DNA of 64,000 bases from Pseudomonadota bacterium (GTDB lineage Bacteria; Pseudomonadota; Alphaproteobacteria; Rhodobacterales; Rhodobacteraceae), in NCBI GenBank assembly GCA_038533575.1, contig JBCAYL010000001.1, positions 524,226-588,225 on the forward strand, in the 5' to 3' direction. A program made the position numbers and the translations under genes. Below are positions 7,412 through 15,047 of this stretch, piece by piece. Numbering within the stretch: the first letter of the stretch is position 1; each line of letters opens with the position of its first letter. Below the pieces are notes generated by a model. That model was not told the DNA's origin. It did no database searches and was given only the letters and a program-made list of their open reading frames with translations.

Positions 7412-8527
7412 ATGAAGAAGGTCCGCTACGGCATCATCGGCTGCGGCATGATGGGGCAGGAACACATCCAGAATATCGGGCTCCTGCCGCAAGGCGAGGT
7501 GAGCGCGGTGCTCGATCTCGTGCCGGAGATCGCCGAGCATGCCTCCGCCATGGCGGGCGGCGCGCGCATCGCGACCACGATGGAGGACATGGTCCGGGAC
7601 GAGAACGTCGACGCGCTCGTCATTGTCTCTCCGAACCATCTGCACGTCGATCAGCTCTTCGAGATCTCCCGCATCCGGCACCTGCCGATCCTCTGCGAAA
7701 AGCCGCTCTACACCCACGCGGACCAGGCCGGGCGGCTCAAGGTCTTCGAGGAGCGCTACCAGGCGCCCGTGTGGGTGGCGATGGAATACCGCTACATGCC
7801 GCCCATCGCCGCGCTTCTGAACGAGGTAAACGCGGCCACCGGCGGGATCGAGATGCTCACGATCCGCGAGCACCGCTTCCCGTTCCTGCCCAAGATCGGC
7901 AACTGGAACCGCTTCAATCGCAACACCGGCGGCACGCTCGTCGAAAAGTGCTGCCATTTCTTCGATCTCATGCGGCTCGCGATGAAATCCGAGCCCGTGC
8001 GCGTCATGGCCTCCGCCGGGCAGGCGGTGAACCATACGGGCGAGAGCTATGGCGGTGAGGTCCCCGATGTCTGGGACAACGGCTACGTCATCGTGGATTT
8101 CGCCAACGGCAAGCGCGCGATGCTCGAGCTTTGCATGTTCGCCGAAGGCTCCCGCTACCAGGAGGAGATCGCCGCCGTGGGGCGTGACGGCAAGATCGAA
8201 TGCCAGGTGCCGGGGCCGGGCCGCTTCTGGGCCGCGCATCTGGGGCCCGCGCCGGTGCCCCGTGTGGTCGTCTCGCCACGCTCGCCCAAGGGCCCCACCG
8301 AGCGGGACATCCCGGTGGATCCGACGCTGCTCGAGGCCGGCGATCACAACGGCTCCACCTACTACCAGCATGCCCGCTTCAATGCCGTGGTGCGCGGGGA
8401 GGGCCAGGTGGAGGTGACGCTCACCGACGGCGCGCGCGCCGTGGAGATGGGGCTTGCCGCGCAGCAATCGGCGCTCGAGGGCCGCGCGATCGCCCTCGAT
8501 TTCGGCGACGCCGCAGCGGTGGCCTGA
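7412..8527 (+). CDS. Gfo/Idh/MocA-family protein, candidate NAD-dependent sulfoquinovosidase (GH188 type)
   Basis: NAD-binding protein of 371 residues with the Gfo/Idh/MocA layout: dinucleotide motif GIIGCGMMG (residues 7-15), VSPNHLH (72-78), the conserved CEKPLY with Lys97, then WVAMEYRYMPP (121-131) and GGTLVEKCCHFFDLMRLA (173-190) with Lys179 and His182. A family of NAD-dependent sulfoquinovosidases (GH188) with this fold has been described in SQ gene clusters lacking a classical GH31 SQase, including in Roseobacter-clade bacteria. No GH31 gene is seen here. The position beside the smo-like operon supports that reading; a plain sugar dehydrogenase remains possible. A GTG at 7403 overlapping the GntR stop is an alternative start; the ATG at 7412 is preceded by GAGGTGAG. 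Confidence 0.7.
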   Translation: MKKVRYGIIGCGMMGQEHIQNIGLLPQGEVSAVLDLVPEIAEHASAMAGGARIATTMEDMVRDENVDALVIVSPNHLHVDQLFEISRIRHLPILCEKPLYTHADQAGRLKVFEERYQAPVWVAMEYRYMPPIAALLNEVNAATGGIEMLTIREHRFPFLPKIGNWNRFNRNTGGTLVEKCCHFFDLMRLAMKSEPVRVMASAGQAVNHTGESYGGEVPDVWDNGYVIVDFANGKRAMLELCMFAEGSRYQEEIAAVGRDGKIECQVPGPGRFWAAHLGPAPVPRVVVSPRSPKGPTERDIPVDPTLLEAGDHNGSTYYQHARFNAVVRGEGQVEVTLTDGARAVEMGLAAQQSALEGRAIALDFGDAAAVA

Positions 8528-8575
8528 GCGCGGCGGACTTCCCTTCAGAGCCGCGATCCGCTACCCCGCCGCGTC

Positions 8576-9595
8576 ATGACCCGCACTGTGCCTGTAGATC
8601 CACCCGAGGAGACCGTCGCTCGCCTCTCCGTCGCGCCCATGATGGCGTGGACGGACCGGCATTGCCGGATGTTTCACCGGCAGTTCACGGCTCACACACG
8701 GCTCTACACCGAGATGGTGACATCGGCCGCCCTCGTGCGGGGCGGGGCGCTCAAGCTCCTTGACCATGACCCCGCGGAGCATCCGCTGGCGCTACAACTC
8801 GGCGGCTCCGAGCCCGGCGAGCTGGCCCAGGCCGCACGCATGGCCGAGGAGGCGGGCTACGCGGAGGTGAACCTCAATGTCGGCTGCCCGTCCGACCGCG
8901 TGCAATCGGGCACTTTCGGCGCGGTGCTGATGAAAGAACCCGCGCGCGTGGCCGCCTGCGTCGCTGCCATGGCCGCCGCCGTGACGATCCCGGTGACGGT
9001 GAAATGCCGGATTGGCGTGGATGATCAAGACCCCGCGGACGTGCTGCCGGCCTTCCTCGAAACGCTGCAGGCGGCGGGGCTGCGGCAGGTGACGATCCAT
9101 GCGCGCAAGGCGTGGCTTAAAGGGGTAAGCCCCAAGGAAAACCGGGACATCCCGCCCCTCGACTACGATCTGGTCTACGCGATGGCCCGCGCCTTCCCGG
9201 GCCTTTCGCTCGCGATCAACGGCGGCATCGAGAGCCTAGACGCGGCCGAGGCCCATCTCGCGCATATGGCGGGCGTCATGGTGGGCCGCGCAGCCTATCA
9301 CAGGCCTGCCGATCTCCTCATGGACGCCGATACGCGCCTCTTCGGCGCGGGGCTCCAGCGCAGCCGCGAGGAGGTGCTCGACGCCATGGAGCCCTATATC
9401 GCGCGGCACCTCGAGGGCGGCGGCAGCCTCCATCAGGTGACGCGGCACATGCTCGGGCTCTATGCGGGCCAGCCCGGCGCGCGGGCCTGGCGGCGGATCC
9501 TGTCAGAGGGCGCCACGCGGGAGGGGGCGGGGTTCGCGCTCCTGGCCCAGGCGCGGGACGCTGTCACCGGCGCGCAGGCTGACGCGGCCGCCTGA
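8576..9595 (+). CDS. dusA: tRNA dihydrouridine(20/20a) synthase DusA
   Basis: FMN-dependent enzyme that reduces uridines in the D-loop of tRNA. The 339-residue protein has the DusA-type N-terminus SVAPMMAWTDRHCRMFHR (about 18-35) and YTEMVTSAALVRG. The catalytic cysteine is Cys104 in NLNVGCPSDRVQSGTFGAVL. VTVKCRIGVDDQDP and HARKAWLKGVSPKENRDIPPL are DusA segments, with the histidine that contacts FMN phosphate. The motif INGGIESLDAA closes the barrel. It is followed four bases later by the TSUP permease gene and preceded by a 48-bp gap after the Gfo/Idh/MocA gene. It probably has a housekeeping role unrelated to the locus before it. Confidence 0.95.
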   Translation: MTRTVPVDPPEETVARLSVAPMMAWTDRHCRMFHRQFTAHTRLYTEMVTSAALVRGGALKLLDHDPAEHPLALQLGGSEPGELAQAARMAEEAGYAEVNLNVGCPSDRVQSGTFGAVLMKEPARVAACVAAMAAAVTIPVTVKCRIGVDDQDPADVLPAFLETLQAAGLRQVTIHARKAWLKGVSPKENRDIPPLDYDLVYAMARAFPGLSLAINGGIESLDAAEAHLAHMAGVMVGRAAYHRPADLLMDADTRLFGAGLQRSREEVLDAMEPYIARHLEGGGSLHQVTRHMLGLYAGQPGARAWRRILSEGATREGAGFALLAQARDAVTGAQADAAA

Positions 9596-9598
9596 TCC

Positions 9599-10417
9599 AT
9601 GGACTGGACGAGCCTTTTGCCCATCGCGGGCGCGCTTCTGGCGATCGGTGCCTTCGCGGGTATCCTCGCAGGCCTTCTGGGCGTGGGGGGCGGGATCGTC
9701 CTCGTGCCCGCCTTTCTCTACAGCTTCCGCGCGCTGGGCTTCGACGGGCCTGACGTGATGCAGCTTTGCGTGGCGACCTCTCTGGCGACCGTCGTGGTGA
9801 CGTCCTGGCGCTCGGCGGCCTCCCACAACAAGAAGGGCGCCGTGGATTGGGAGATCCTGCGCGCCTGGGCGCCGGGGCTCGTGGTGGGCGCGGCGCTTGG
9901 CGTCCTGACGGCGGCGCAGCTCGGCTCCGGGGCGCTGCAGCTCATCTTCGGCGGGCTCGCGGCCTTCGTGGGCCTCTACATGGCGCTTGGGCAGAGCAGT
10001 TGGCGGCTCGGCCCCGTGCTCCCCTTGGGCTGGGGCGGGCGCGCGGCCGCCGGGGTGATGGGGCTCCTGTCGGTGCTCATGGGGATCGGCGGCGGCTCCT
10101 TCGGTGTGCCCACGATGACGCTCTTCGGTGTGCCGATTCACCGCGCCGTGGCCACGGCCGCGGGATTTGGCGTGGCCATCGCGGCGCCGGCTGTGCTTGG
10201 CTTCCTCTTCATCGAGGTCTCGGGCCCCGTGCCGCCATTCACCGTGGGCGCGATCAACCTTGTGGGCTTTGCCATCATCGTGCCCATGACGGTCCTCACC
10301 GCGCCCTACGGCGCGCGCATCGCCCATGCCCTCCCCGCCGGGCAGCTCAAGCGCGTCTTCGGCGCCTTTCTGCTTCTCGTCGCGGGCAACATGGTCTTCG
10401 AAGTGCTCGCGCCGTGA
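9599..10417 (+). CDS. Sulfite exporter TauE/SafE (TSUP) family permease
   Basis: Membrane protein of 272 residues with about eight hydrophobic segments and two glycine-rich half-repeats typical of the TSUP family: GILAGLLGVGGGIVLVPAF (about 21-39) and a second MGIGGGSFGVPTM block near the middle. Such proteins export sulfite or other sulfur anions, or take up small anions; the substrate cannot be read from sequence. It lies 3 bases after dusA and overlaps the next gene by 4 bp. Two genes after the smo-like locus, it could be the outlet for sulfite released by the monooxygenase. That is an inference from proximity only, because dusA intervenes. Confidence 0.85.
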   Translation: MDWTSLLPIAGALLAIGAFAGILAGLLGVGGGIVLVPAFLYSFRALGFDGPDVMQLCVATSLATVVVTSWRSAASHNKKGAVDWEILRAWAPGLVVGAALGVLTAAQLGSGALQLIFGGLAAFVGLYMALGQSSWRLGPVLPLGWGGRAAAGVMGLLSVLMGIGGGSFGVPTMTLFGVPIHRAVATAAGFGVAIAAPAVLGFLFIEVSGPVPPFTVGAINLVGFAIIVPMTVLTAPYGARIAHALPAGQLKRVFGAFLLLVAGNMVFEVLAP

Positions 10418-11148
10418 GCGGGCCGGGCTGGGAGCGGTTCACCATCCCGGGTCTCGCCCCCTGGCTCGACGCCGTGCGCCCCGTGGCCGAGGCCATCGCC
10501 GAGGACCCTGACGCGCGCGCAGCCTGGCTCCGGCACGGCGAGACATGGTTTGCCGGGGTCAACGTGCTGCGCAACGATGCGCGCGGGGCCGTTCCGGGCG
10601 GGCCGCCCTTGCCGGACAGTCTAGGCGATCACGACTGGGATGCGGGGCAGCTCTCCATCGTTTATCCAGGCTATCCGCAGCGCGACGCGGACGAGAGCGA
10701 GGCCGCGCACCGCTTTCGCCGCCTCAGGGACGCGGCCCATGTGGACGGGCTCCTGCCCGTGGGCCCGGAGCGGCGGCGCTTCATGCAGGAACCTCACGCC
10801 TTCGTGCTCGGGCTGCCGCTCAACACTTGCCCGGCGGGGGCGAGCCCGCTCGTCGTCTGGGAGGGGAGCCACGAGATCATGCGCGCGGCCTTCACTGCGG
10901 CGCTGGAGGGCGTGCCGCCCGAGCGCTGGAGCACGGTGGACCTGACAGAGACCTACCACGCGGCGCGGCGCTATTGCTTCGAGACGTGCAAGCGCGTCAC
11001 GCTTCCCGCCGCGCCCGGGGAGGCGACGTGGCTCCACAGGCTCACGCTCCACGGCGTCGCGCCGTGGGAGGCGGGCCCGTCAGAGGGCAGAATGATCGTC
11101 TATTTCAGGCCGGACTTCGCGGGAGAGGACTGGCTCTCTCCGCCGTAA
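10414..11148 (+). CDS. Phytanoyl-CoA dioxygenase-like (PhyH superfamily) protein
   Basis: A 244-residue cytosolic protein starting with GTG at 10414, which overlaps the TSUP stop as GTGA. PhyH-like traits are LVVWEGSHEIMRAAF (147-160), which resembles the V-x-P-G-S-H turn, and WLHRLTLHGVAPWEAG (206-221) with a candidate distal iron-binding His213. RMIVYFRP (226-233) follows, where Arg226 could bind 2-oxoglutarate. I do not see a normal His-x-Asp iron pair; PHAF at 127-130 stands near where it might be. The protein may therefore be a divergent or inactive member. No substrate can be proposed. Confidence 0.55.
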   Translation: MSGPGWERFTIPGLAPWLDAVRPVAEAIAEDPDARAAWLRHGETWFAGVNVLRNDARGAVPGGPPLPDSLGDHDWDAGQLSIVYPGYPQRDADESEAAHRFRRLRDAAHVDGLLPVGPERRRFMQEPHAFVLGLPLNTCPAGASPLVVWEGSHEIMRAAFTAALEGVPPERWSTVDLTETYHAARRYCFETCKRVTLPAAPGEATWLHRLTLHGVAPWEAGPSEGRMIVYFRPDFAGEDWLSPP

Positions 11149-11151
11149 GCC

Positions 11152-11400
11152 TCAGCGCGCGCGCTGGGCCCGGCCCCCGCGGCGGACCTTGAGGCGAGGT
11201 GCGCGGGAGGGAAGCTCGGCCATGATCGCGCGGCGCGTCTCGGGCGTCAGCGTGCCCCAGGACCCGATCTCGTCGAGCGAGCGCAGGCATCCCACGCAGA
11301 TCCGCTCCGTGGGATGGATGGAGCAGAGCTTCACGCAGGGGCTCTCCACCGTGTCGCGGGTCCAGACAGCGTCAGTCTGATTCAAGATATCGTCGCTCAT
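11152..11400 (-). CDS. DUF1289 domain-containing small protein
   Basis: An 82-residue protein with a cysteine pattern typical of DUF1289: SPCVKLCSIHPTERICVGCLRS, that is C-x3-C followed by C-x2-C-x-R, then WGTLTPETRRAIMAELPSR. The four cysteines suggest a small metal or Fe-S site. The C-terminus is basic. It overlaps the start of ruvX by 4 bp (ATGA), so it is translated as part of a ccmI-ruvX-DUF1289 transcript on the minus strand. Its function is unknown. Confidence 0.85.
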   Translation of the reverse strand: MSDDILNQTDAVWTRDTVESPCVKLCSIHPTERICVGCLRSLDEIGSWGTLTPETRRAIMAELPSRAPRLKVRRGGRAQRAR

Positions 11401-11876
11401 GCCCCTTCTTTGCCCATATGTTGTAGCCTGTCCAGCGCTCCTTGCAGGATATACGCGGCGGCGACCTGATCGATGATCTCCGCGCGACGTTTGCGTGTCG
11501 TATCTGCCTCAAGGAGGGCCCGTTCCGCGGCCACGGTGCTCAGCCGCTCGTCCCAGAAGGTGATCGGGAGATCGGTGAGCGCAGTCAGGTTGCGTGCGAA
11601 GGCGCGGGTGGCCTGGCAGCGCGGGCCTTCACTGCCATCCATGTTGCGCGGCAGACCCAGGACGATGCCCGCGGCCTCGCGCGCGGCGAGCGTCGCCAGG
11701 AGACGGGCCGCATCCTGAGAGAATTTCTTGCGCCGCACGGTGTCGAGCGGGGTGGCCACGCTGAGCCGCCTGTCTGAAAGCGCGATGCCGATGGTGTGTG
11801 TGCCGAGGTCGAGGCCCGCGATGGGCGCGCCCGGGGGCAGCGCCGCGCGGAAATCGGCGATGTCGTCGAGGATCAT
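11397..11876 (-). CDS. ruvX: RuvX/YqgF family Holliday junction resolvase-like nuclease
   Basis: RNase H-fold protein of 159 residues, a normal size. IAGLDLGTHTIGIALSD (about 19-35) carries the first catalytic aspartate, IVLGLPRNMDGSEGPR the middle conserved block, ITFWDERLSTVAAERAL the conserved glutamate region, and IIDQVAAAYILQGALD the last aspartate. Members act in RNA processing (pre-16S rRNA 5' end) or as putative junction resolvases. It overlaps ccmI upstream and DUF1289 downstream by 4 bp each, so the three genes form a coupled run. Confidence 0.93.
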   Translation of the reverse strand: MILDDIADFRAALPPGAPIAGLDLGTHTIGIALSDRRLSVATPLDTVRRKKFSQDAARLLATLAAREAAGIVLGLPRNMDGSEGPRCQATRAFARNLTALTDLPITFWDERLSTVAAERALLEADTTRKRRAEIIDQVAAAYILQGALDRLQHMGKEGA

Positions 11877-13075
11877 TCGAGGCCCGTCTCCACGGCGGTG
11901 GTGGCGAAGAGCCGCATCGCATCGGCGCGGTCGGCAAAGACCTCGCGGGCTTCATCAAGGATCGCCTGCGCGCGCGCCCGATCGCCCAGCACCGCCTGCG
12001 CCCGGATGAGGCGCGCCCAGTCGGCGGGCGGGCCGCCTTGCGTGGCGAGACGGTCGGCGAGACCCTCGACCATGCCCGCGATCATCTCCGCGCGGTCGGC
12101 GGCGTCGAGCTCTGCTGCGGCGGCGATGTCCTCCTGCGAGGGGCCGCGCCCCTCGGGCAGAACGTAGCGGATCCCGGCGGCGGCGGCCGTTTCGGGGATT
12201 TGCTCGCGGATCGCGGCATACCATCGGTCGGTCGGCGCGCTCTCCTCGAGAAGCGGCCGCCAAAGGGCGAAGGCCGCGTCGGCGCGTCCGGTCTGGTTGT
12301 ACATGAGGCCGAGATAGTACCGCGTAGGTGCGTCCTCGGGCGCAGCCGCGGCGGCGCGGCGCAGCACTTCCTCCGCCTGGGGAGAGACAAAGCCCCCCGC
12401 GGCCACGATCATCAGCTCCGCGAGATCCCGGATATCGGCCCCGGTGACGTCCTCGCCCTTTACCGCCATGAGGCGGCGCTGTGCTGCGATGGCGGCCTCG
12501 AAATTCCCAAGCTGCGCTTCGTTCTGCGCGAGAAGGGCGAGGCCGCGCTGATCCTCGGGGTTGGCGGCTACGGCGCCGCGCAGCCGCTCCATGATCTCGG
12601 CATCGGCCGGGTCAATTTCGGGCCGCGGCACCACGCTACGGAATTGCGCCTCGGCAGCCGATTGGCTCGGGCGCTCGGCGGCGCGAGCATCCATCGCGGC
12701 CATGCGCGCCTCGAGAGGCATGTCCCCGTAGCCCGGCACGCCGATCAGGAGATAGACGCCGATGGCCAGCGCCCCGGTGAGGAGACCCGCCCCCAGGAGG
12801 AGCGCCCCGCCGCCCTGGCGTGCACCGGGCGCACCGCTCGCTTCGGCATCGGCCGCGAGGAGGCGGCGGGCGATCTCGCTCCGCAGCGCCTCGGCATCGG
12901 CCTCGGTGATGGTGCCGCGCTCCAGATCGCGGGCCACTTCCTCGAGCTGCGCCTTGTAGATCTCCACGTCTTGGCTCTCGGCCACGTCGGCGGGGCGCGC
13001 GCGCAGGCCCGTGAGCGCCACGATCACGACGACCGCAGCGGTGAGGGCTCCGACGATGGTCCAGAATGCAAACAC
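11873..13075 (-). CDS. ccmI: Cytochrome c biogenesis protein CcmI
   Basis: Membrane protein with TPR repeats that presents apocytochrome c to the heme lyase. An N-terminal helix (FAFWTIVGALTAAVVVIVAL) is followed by a cytosolic loop with the CcmI-type segment DVEIYKAQLEEVARDLERGTITEADAEALRSEIARRLL. A second helix (LLLGAGLLTGALAIGVYLLIG) leads to a periplasmic TPR domain (APTRYYLGLMYNQTGRADAAF and others). I chose GTG at 13075, which starts just before the first helix and has GGGAGA upstream; the frame stays open to 13186, but that lead does not look like CcmI. It lies about 30 kb from the ccmABCDG run in this window. Confidence 0.88.
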   Translation of the reverse strand: MFAFWTIVGALTAAVVVIVALTGLRARPADVAESQDVEIYKAQLEEVARDLERGTITEADAEALRSEIARRLLAADAEASGAPGARQGGGALLLGAGLLTGALAIGVYLLIGVPGYGDMPLEARMAAMDARAAERPSQSAAEAQFRSVVPRPEIDPADAEIMERLRGAVAANPEDQRGLALLAQNEAQLGNFEAAIAAQRRLMAVKGEDVTGADIRDLAELMIVAAGGFVSPQAEEVLRRAAAAAPEDAPTRYYLGLMYNQTGRADAAFALWRPLLEESAPTDRWYAAIREQIPETAAAAGIRYVLPEGRGPSQEDIAAAAELDAADRAEMIAGMVEGLADRLATQGGPPADWARLIRAQAVLGDRARAQAILDEAREVFADRADAMRLFATTAVETGLE

Positions 13076-13237
13076 GCGTGGCTTTCTCCCGTTGCCGCCC
13101 ATGTAAGCCACGCATCCGCGAACCGAAAGAGCAGCGCCCGACGCGCCTATGTCGCATCCACGCGATGGCCTGACGCTCATAGTCATGGGGCAGGGGCACG
13201 CGCGGCTACAACGGGTGAGCCTTGAGGAGGGACATGG

Positions 13238-14482
13238 ATGAAACGCTACTCAGCCTTTGCCATCGCGCGGGAGGCGTTGCGCTTTCACAGCGGCTGGGAG
13301 CGGGCCTGGCGGTCGCCGGAGCCAAAATCCGCCTATGATGTCGTCATCGTGGGCGCCGGCGGGCACGGCCTCGCCACGGCCTACTACCTCGGCAAGAATT
13401 TCGGCATCACCAACGTCGCGGTCATCGAGAAGGGATGGCTCGGCGGCGGCAATACCGGGCGCAACACGACCATCATCCGCTCGAACTACCTTCAGGATGC
13501 ATCGGCGGCGATCTACGAGAAGGCGCGGTCGCTCTACGAGGACCTGAGCCAGGACCTCAACTACAACGTCATGTTCTCCCCGCGAGGCGTCATGATGCTC
13601 GCCCAGACGGAGCACGAGATCCGCGGCTACAAGCGCACCGCCCATGCCAATGCCCTGCAGGGCGTGGCCACTGAATATATCGGGCCCGAGCGGGTGAAGG
13701 AGCTTTGCCCGATCATCTCCATCGACGGGCCGCGCTATCCCGTGCTCGGCGCGCTCTGGCAGCCGCGGGGCGGCACGGCCCGCCACGACGCGGTCGCCTG
13801 GGGCTACGCGCGCGCCTGCTCGGACATGGGCATGGACATCATCCAGAAATGCGAAGTCACGGGCGTGATGTCGGAAAATGGAAAGGTGTCGGGCGTTGAG
13901 ACCACCAAAGGCGCCATCAAATGTTCGAAATTGGGCATCGTCGTCGCCGGGCATTCGGGCGTTCTGGCGGAGATGGCGGGCTTCCGGCTGCCCATCGAGA
14001 GTGTCGCGCTGCAGGCGCTCGTCTCCGAGCCCATCAAGCCCTGCATGGATGTCGTTGTCATGGCCAACACCGTGCACGGCTACATGAGCCAGTCAGACAA
14101 GGGCGAGATGGTGATCGGGGGCGGCGCGGATGGCTTCAACAATTACACCCAGCGCGGCTCCTTCCACCACGTGGAGGAGACCGTGCGCGCGCTCATCGAA
14201 ACCTTCCCCATCATCTCGCGGCTCAAGATGCTGCGCTGGTGGGGCGGGATCGTGGACATGACCGGAGACCGCTCGCCGATTCTGTCGAAAACACCGCTCG
14301 AGAATTGCTTCATCAATTGCGGCTGGGGCACGGGCGGCTTCAAGGCGATCCCGGGCTCCGGCTGGGGCATGGCAGAGCTCATGGCCAAGGGGCATTCGCC
14401 ACTCACCGCCGAATTCGGCCTCGACCGCTTCCGCGAAGGGCGCTTCATCGATGAATCCGTGGCGGCGGGGGTGGCACATTGA
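13238..14482 (+). CDS. soxB: Sarcosine oxidase beta subunit
   Basis: Beta subunit of heterotetrameric sarcosine oxidase, 414 residues. It binds FAD non-covalently through VVIVGAGGHGLATAYYL (about 35-51) and FMN covalently through a histidine; His183 in GGTARHDAVAWGYARA is in the right place. NTTIIRSNYLQ (76-86) is a family segment, and the C-terminus has the usual GWGTGGFKAIPGSGWGMAEL block. With SoxA it demethylates sarcosine to glycine, passing the methyl group to tetrahydrofolate and making H2O2. GAGGAGGG lies 7-14 bp upstream of the ATG. It leads the operon soxB, small membrane protein, soxD, soxA, soxG. Confidence 0.96.
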   Translation: MKRYSAFAIAREALRFHSGWERAWRSPEPKSAYDVVIVGAGGHGLATAYYLGKNFGITNVAVIEKGWLGGGNTGRNTTIIRSNYLQDASAAIYEKARSLYEDLSQDLNYNVMFSPRGVMMLAQTEHEIRGYKRTAHANALQGVATEYIGPERVKELCPIISIDGPRYPVLGALWQPRGGTARHDAVAWGYARACSDMGMDIIQKCEVTGVMSENGKVSGVETTKGAIKCSKLGIVVAGHSGVLAEMAGFRLPIESVALQALVSEPIKPCMDVVVMANTVHGYMSQSDKGEMVIGGGADGFNNYTQRGSFHHVEETVRALIETFPIISRLKMLRWWGGIVDMTGDRSPILSKTPLENCFINCGWGTGGFKAIPGSGWGMAELMAKGHSPLTAEFGLDRFREGRFIDESVAAGVAH

Positions 14483-14534
14483 TGTCTTGTCTCGCGCGCC
14501 TATCTCTCTCGTCAGGGAAACGAGGAAGGATTCC

Positions 14535-14690
14535 ATGGGTTTCATCACGCGAAACGCACCTGCCTTCGCCGGGCTCGGCGCAGGCATCTTCGGCGGCCTC
14601 GTGGCCATCATGCTGGGCGTCGTCATCTTCACGGGCGAAGGCCTCGGCAGCGACGGCGAACCGCCCGTGCAGGTCTACACCAACTTCTGA
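14535..14690 (+). CDS. 51-residue single-span membrane protein inside the sarcosine oxidase operon
   Basis: A small protein starting at an ATG with GAGGAAGGA just upstream. It has one strong hydrophobic, glycine-rich segment (AFAGLGAGIFGGLVAIMLGVVIF, about residues 10-32), followed by an acidic tail ending in VYTNF. It lies in the 241-bp gap between soxB and soxD. The frame, RBS and codon use look genuine, and the neighbouring genes leave this gap open for it. I do not recognise a family. It may be a membrane peptide that associates with the oxidase, or an unrelated passenger. Confidence 0.6.
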   Translation: MGFITRNAPAFAGLGAGIFGGLVAIMLGVVIFTGEGLGSDGEPPVQVYTNF

Positions 14691-14723
14691 GGCGGGCCCG
14701 CGCGCGCCTCACGGGGGTGCGAC

Positions 14724-15047
14724 ATGCTGATCCTCACATGCCCGTCCTGCGGTGAAGCCAAAGACGAAACCGAACTCGCGCCCGGAGGCGAGGCGCATCT
14801 GACCCGCTTCGGCCCGGGAAGCTCCGAGAGCGAGTTCGAGGCCTACCTCTTCCACCGGCAGAACCCCAAGGGCGTCCATTTCGAGCGCTGGCGCTGCGCG
14901 TCAGGCTGCGGAAAGTGGTTTCACGCCGCGCGCTGCACGGCGACGAACGAGGTCTTCGGGACCTATTCCGCGCAAGTCACGGCGCCCCCCAGGGAGATCC
15001 ACGAGGCCATCGCGGCGCGCCGCCCGGACTGGGAGGTGCCCTCATGA
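14724..15047 (+). CDS. soxD: Sarcosine oxidase delta subunit
   Basis: Zinc-binding small subunit of sarcosine oxidase, 107 residues, normal length. Cysteines Cys6 and Cys9 (LTCPSCGE), and Cys58, Cys62, His67 and Cys71 in the RCASGCGKWFHAARC region, provide the zinc site known in SoxD. The middle part EFEAYLFHRQNPKGVHFERW is typical. Its stop overlaps the soxA start by 4 bp (ATGA), giving tight translational coupling. Confidence 0.94.
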   Translation: MLILTCPSCGEAKDETELAPGGEAHLTRFGPGSSESEFEAYLFHRQNPKGVHFERWRCASGCGKWFHAARCTATNEVFGTYSAQVTAPPREIHEAIAARRPDWEVPS

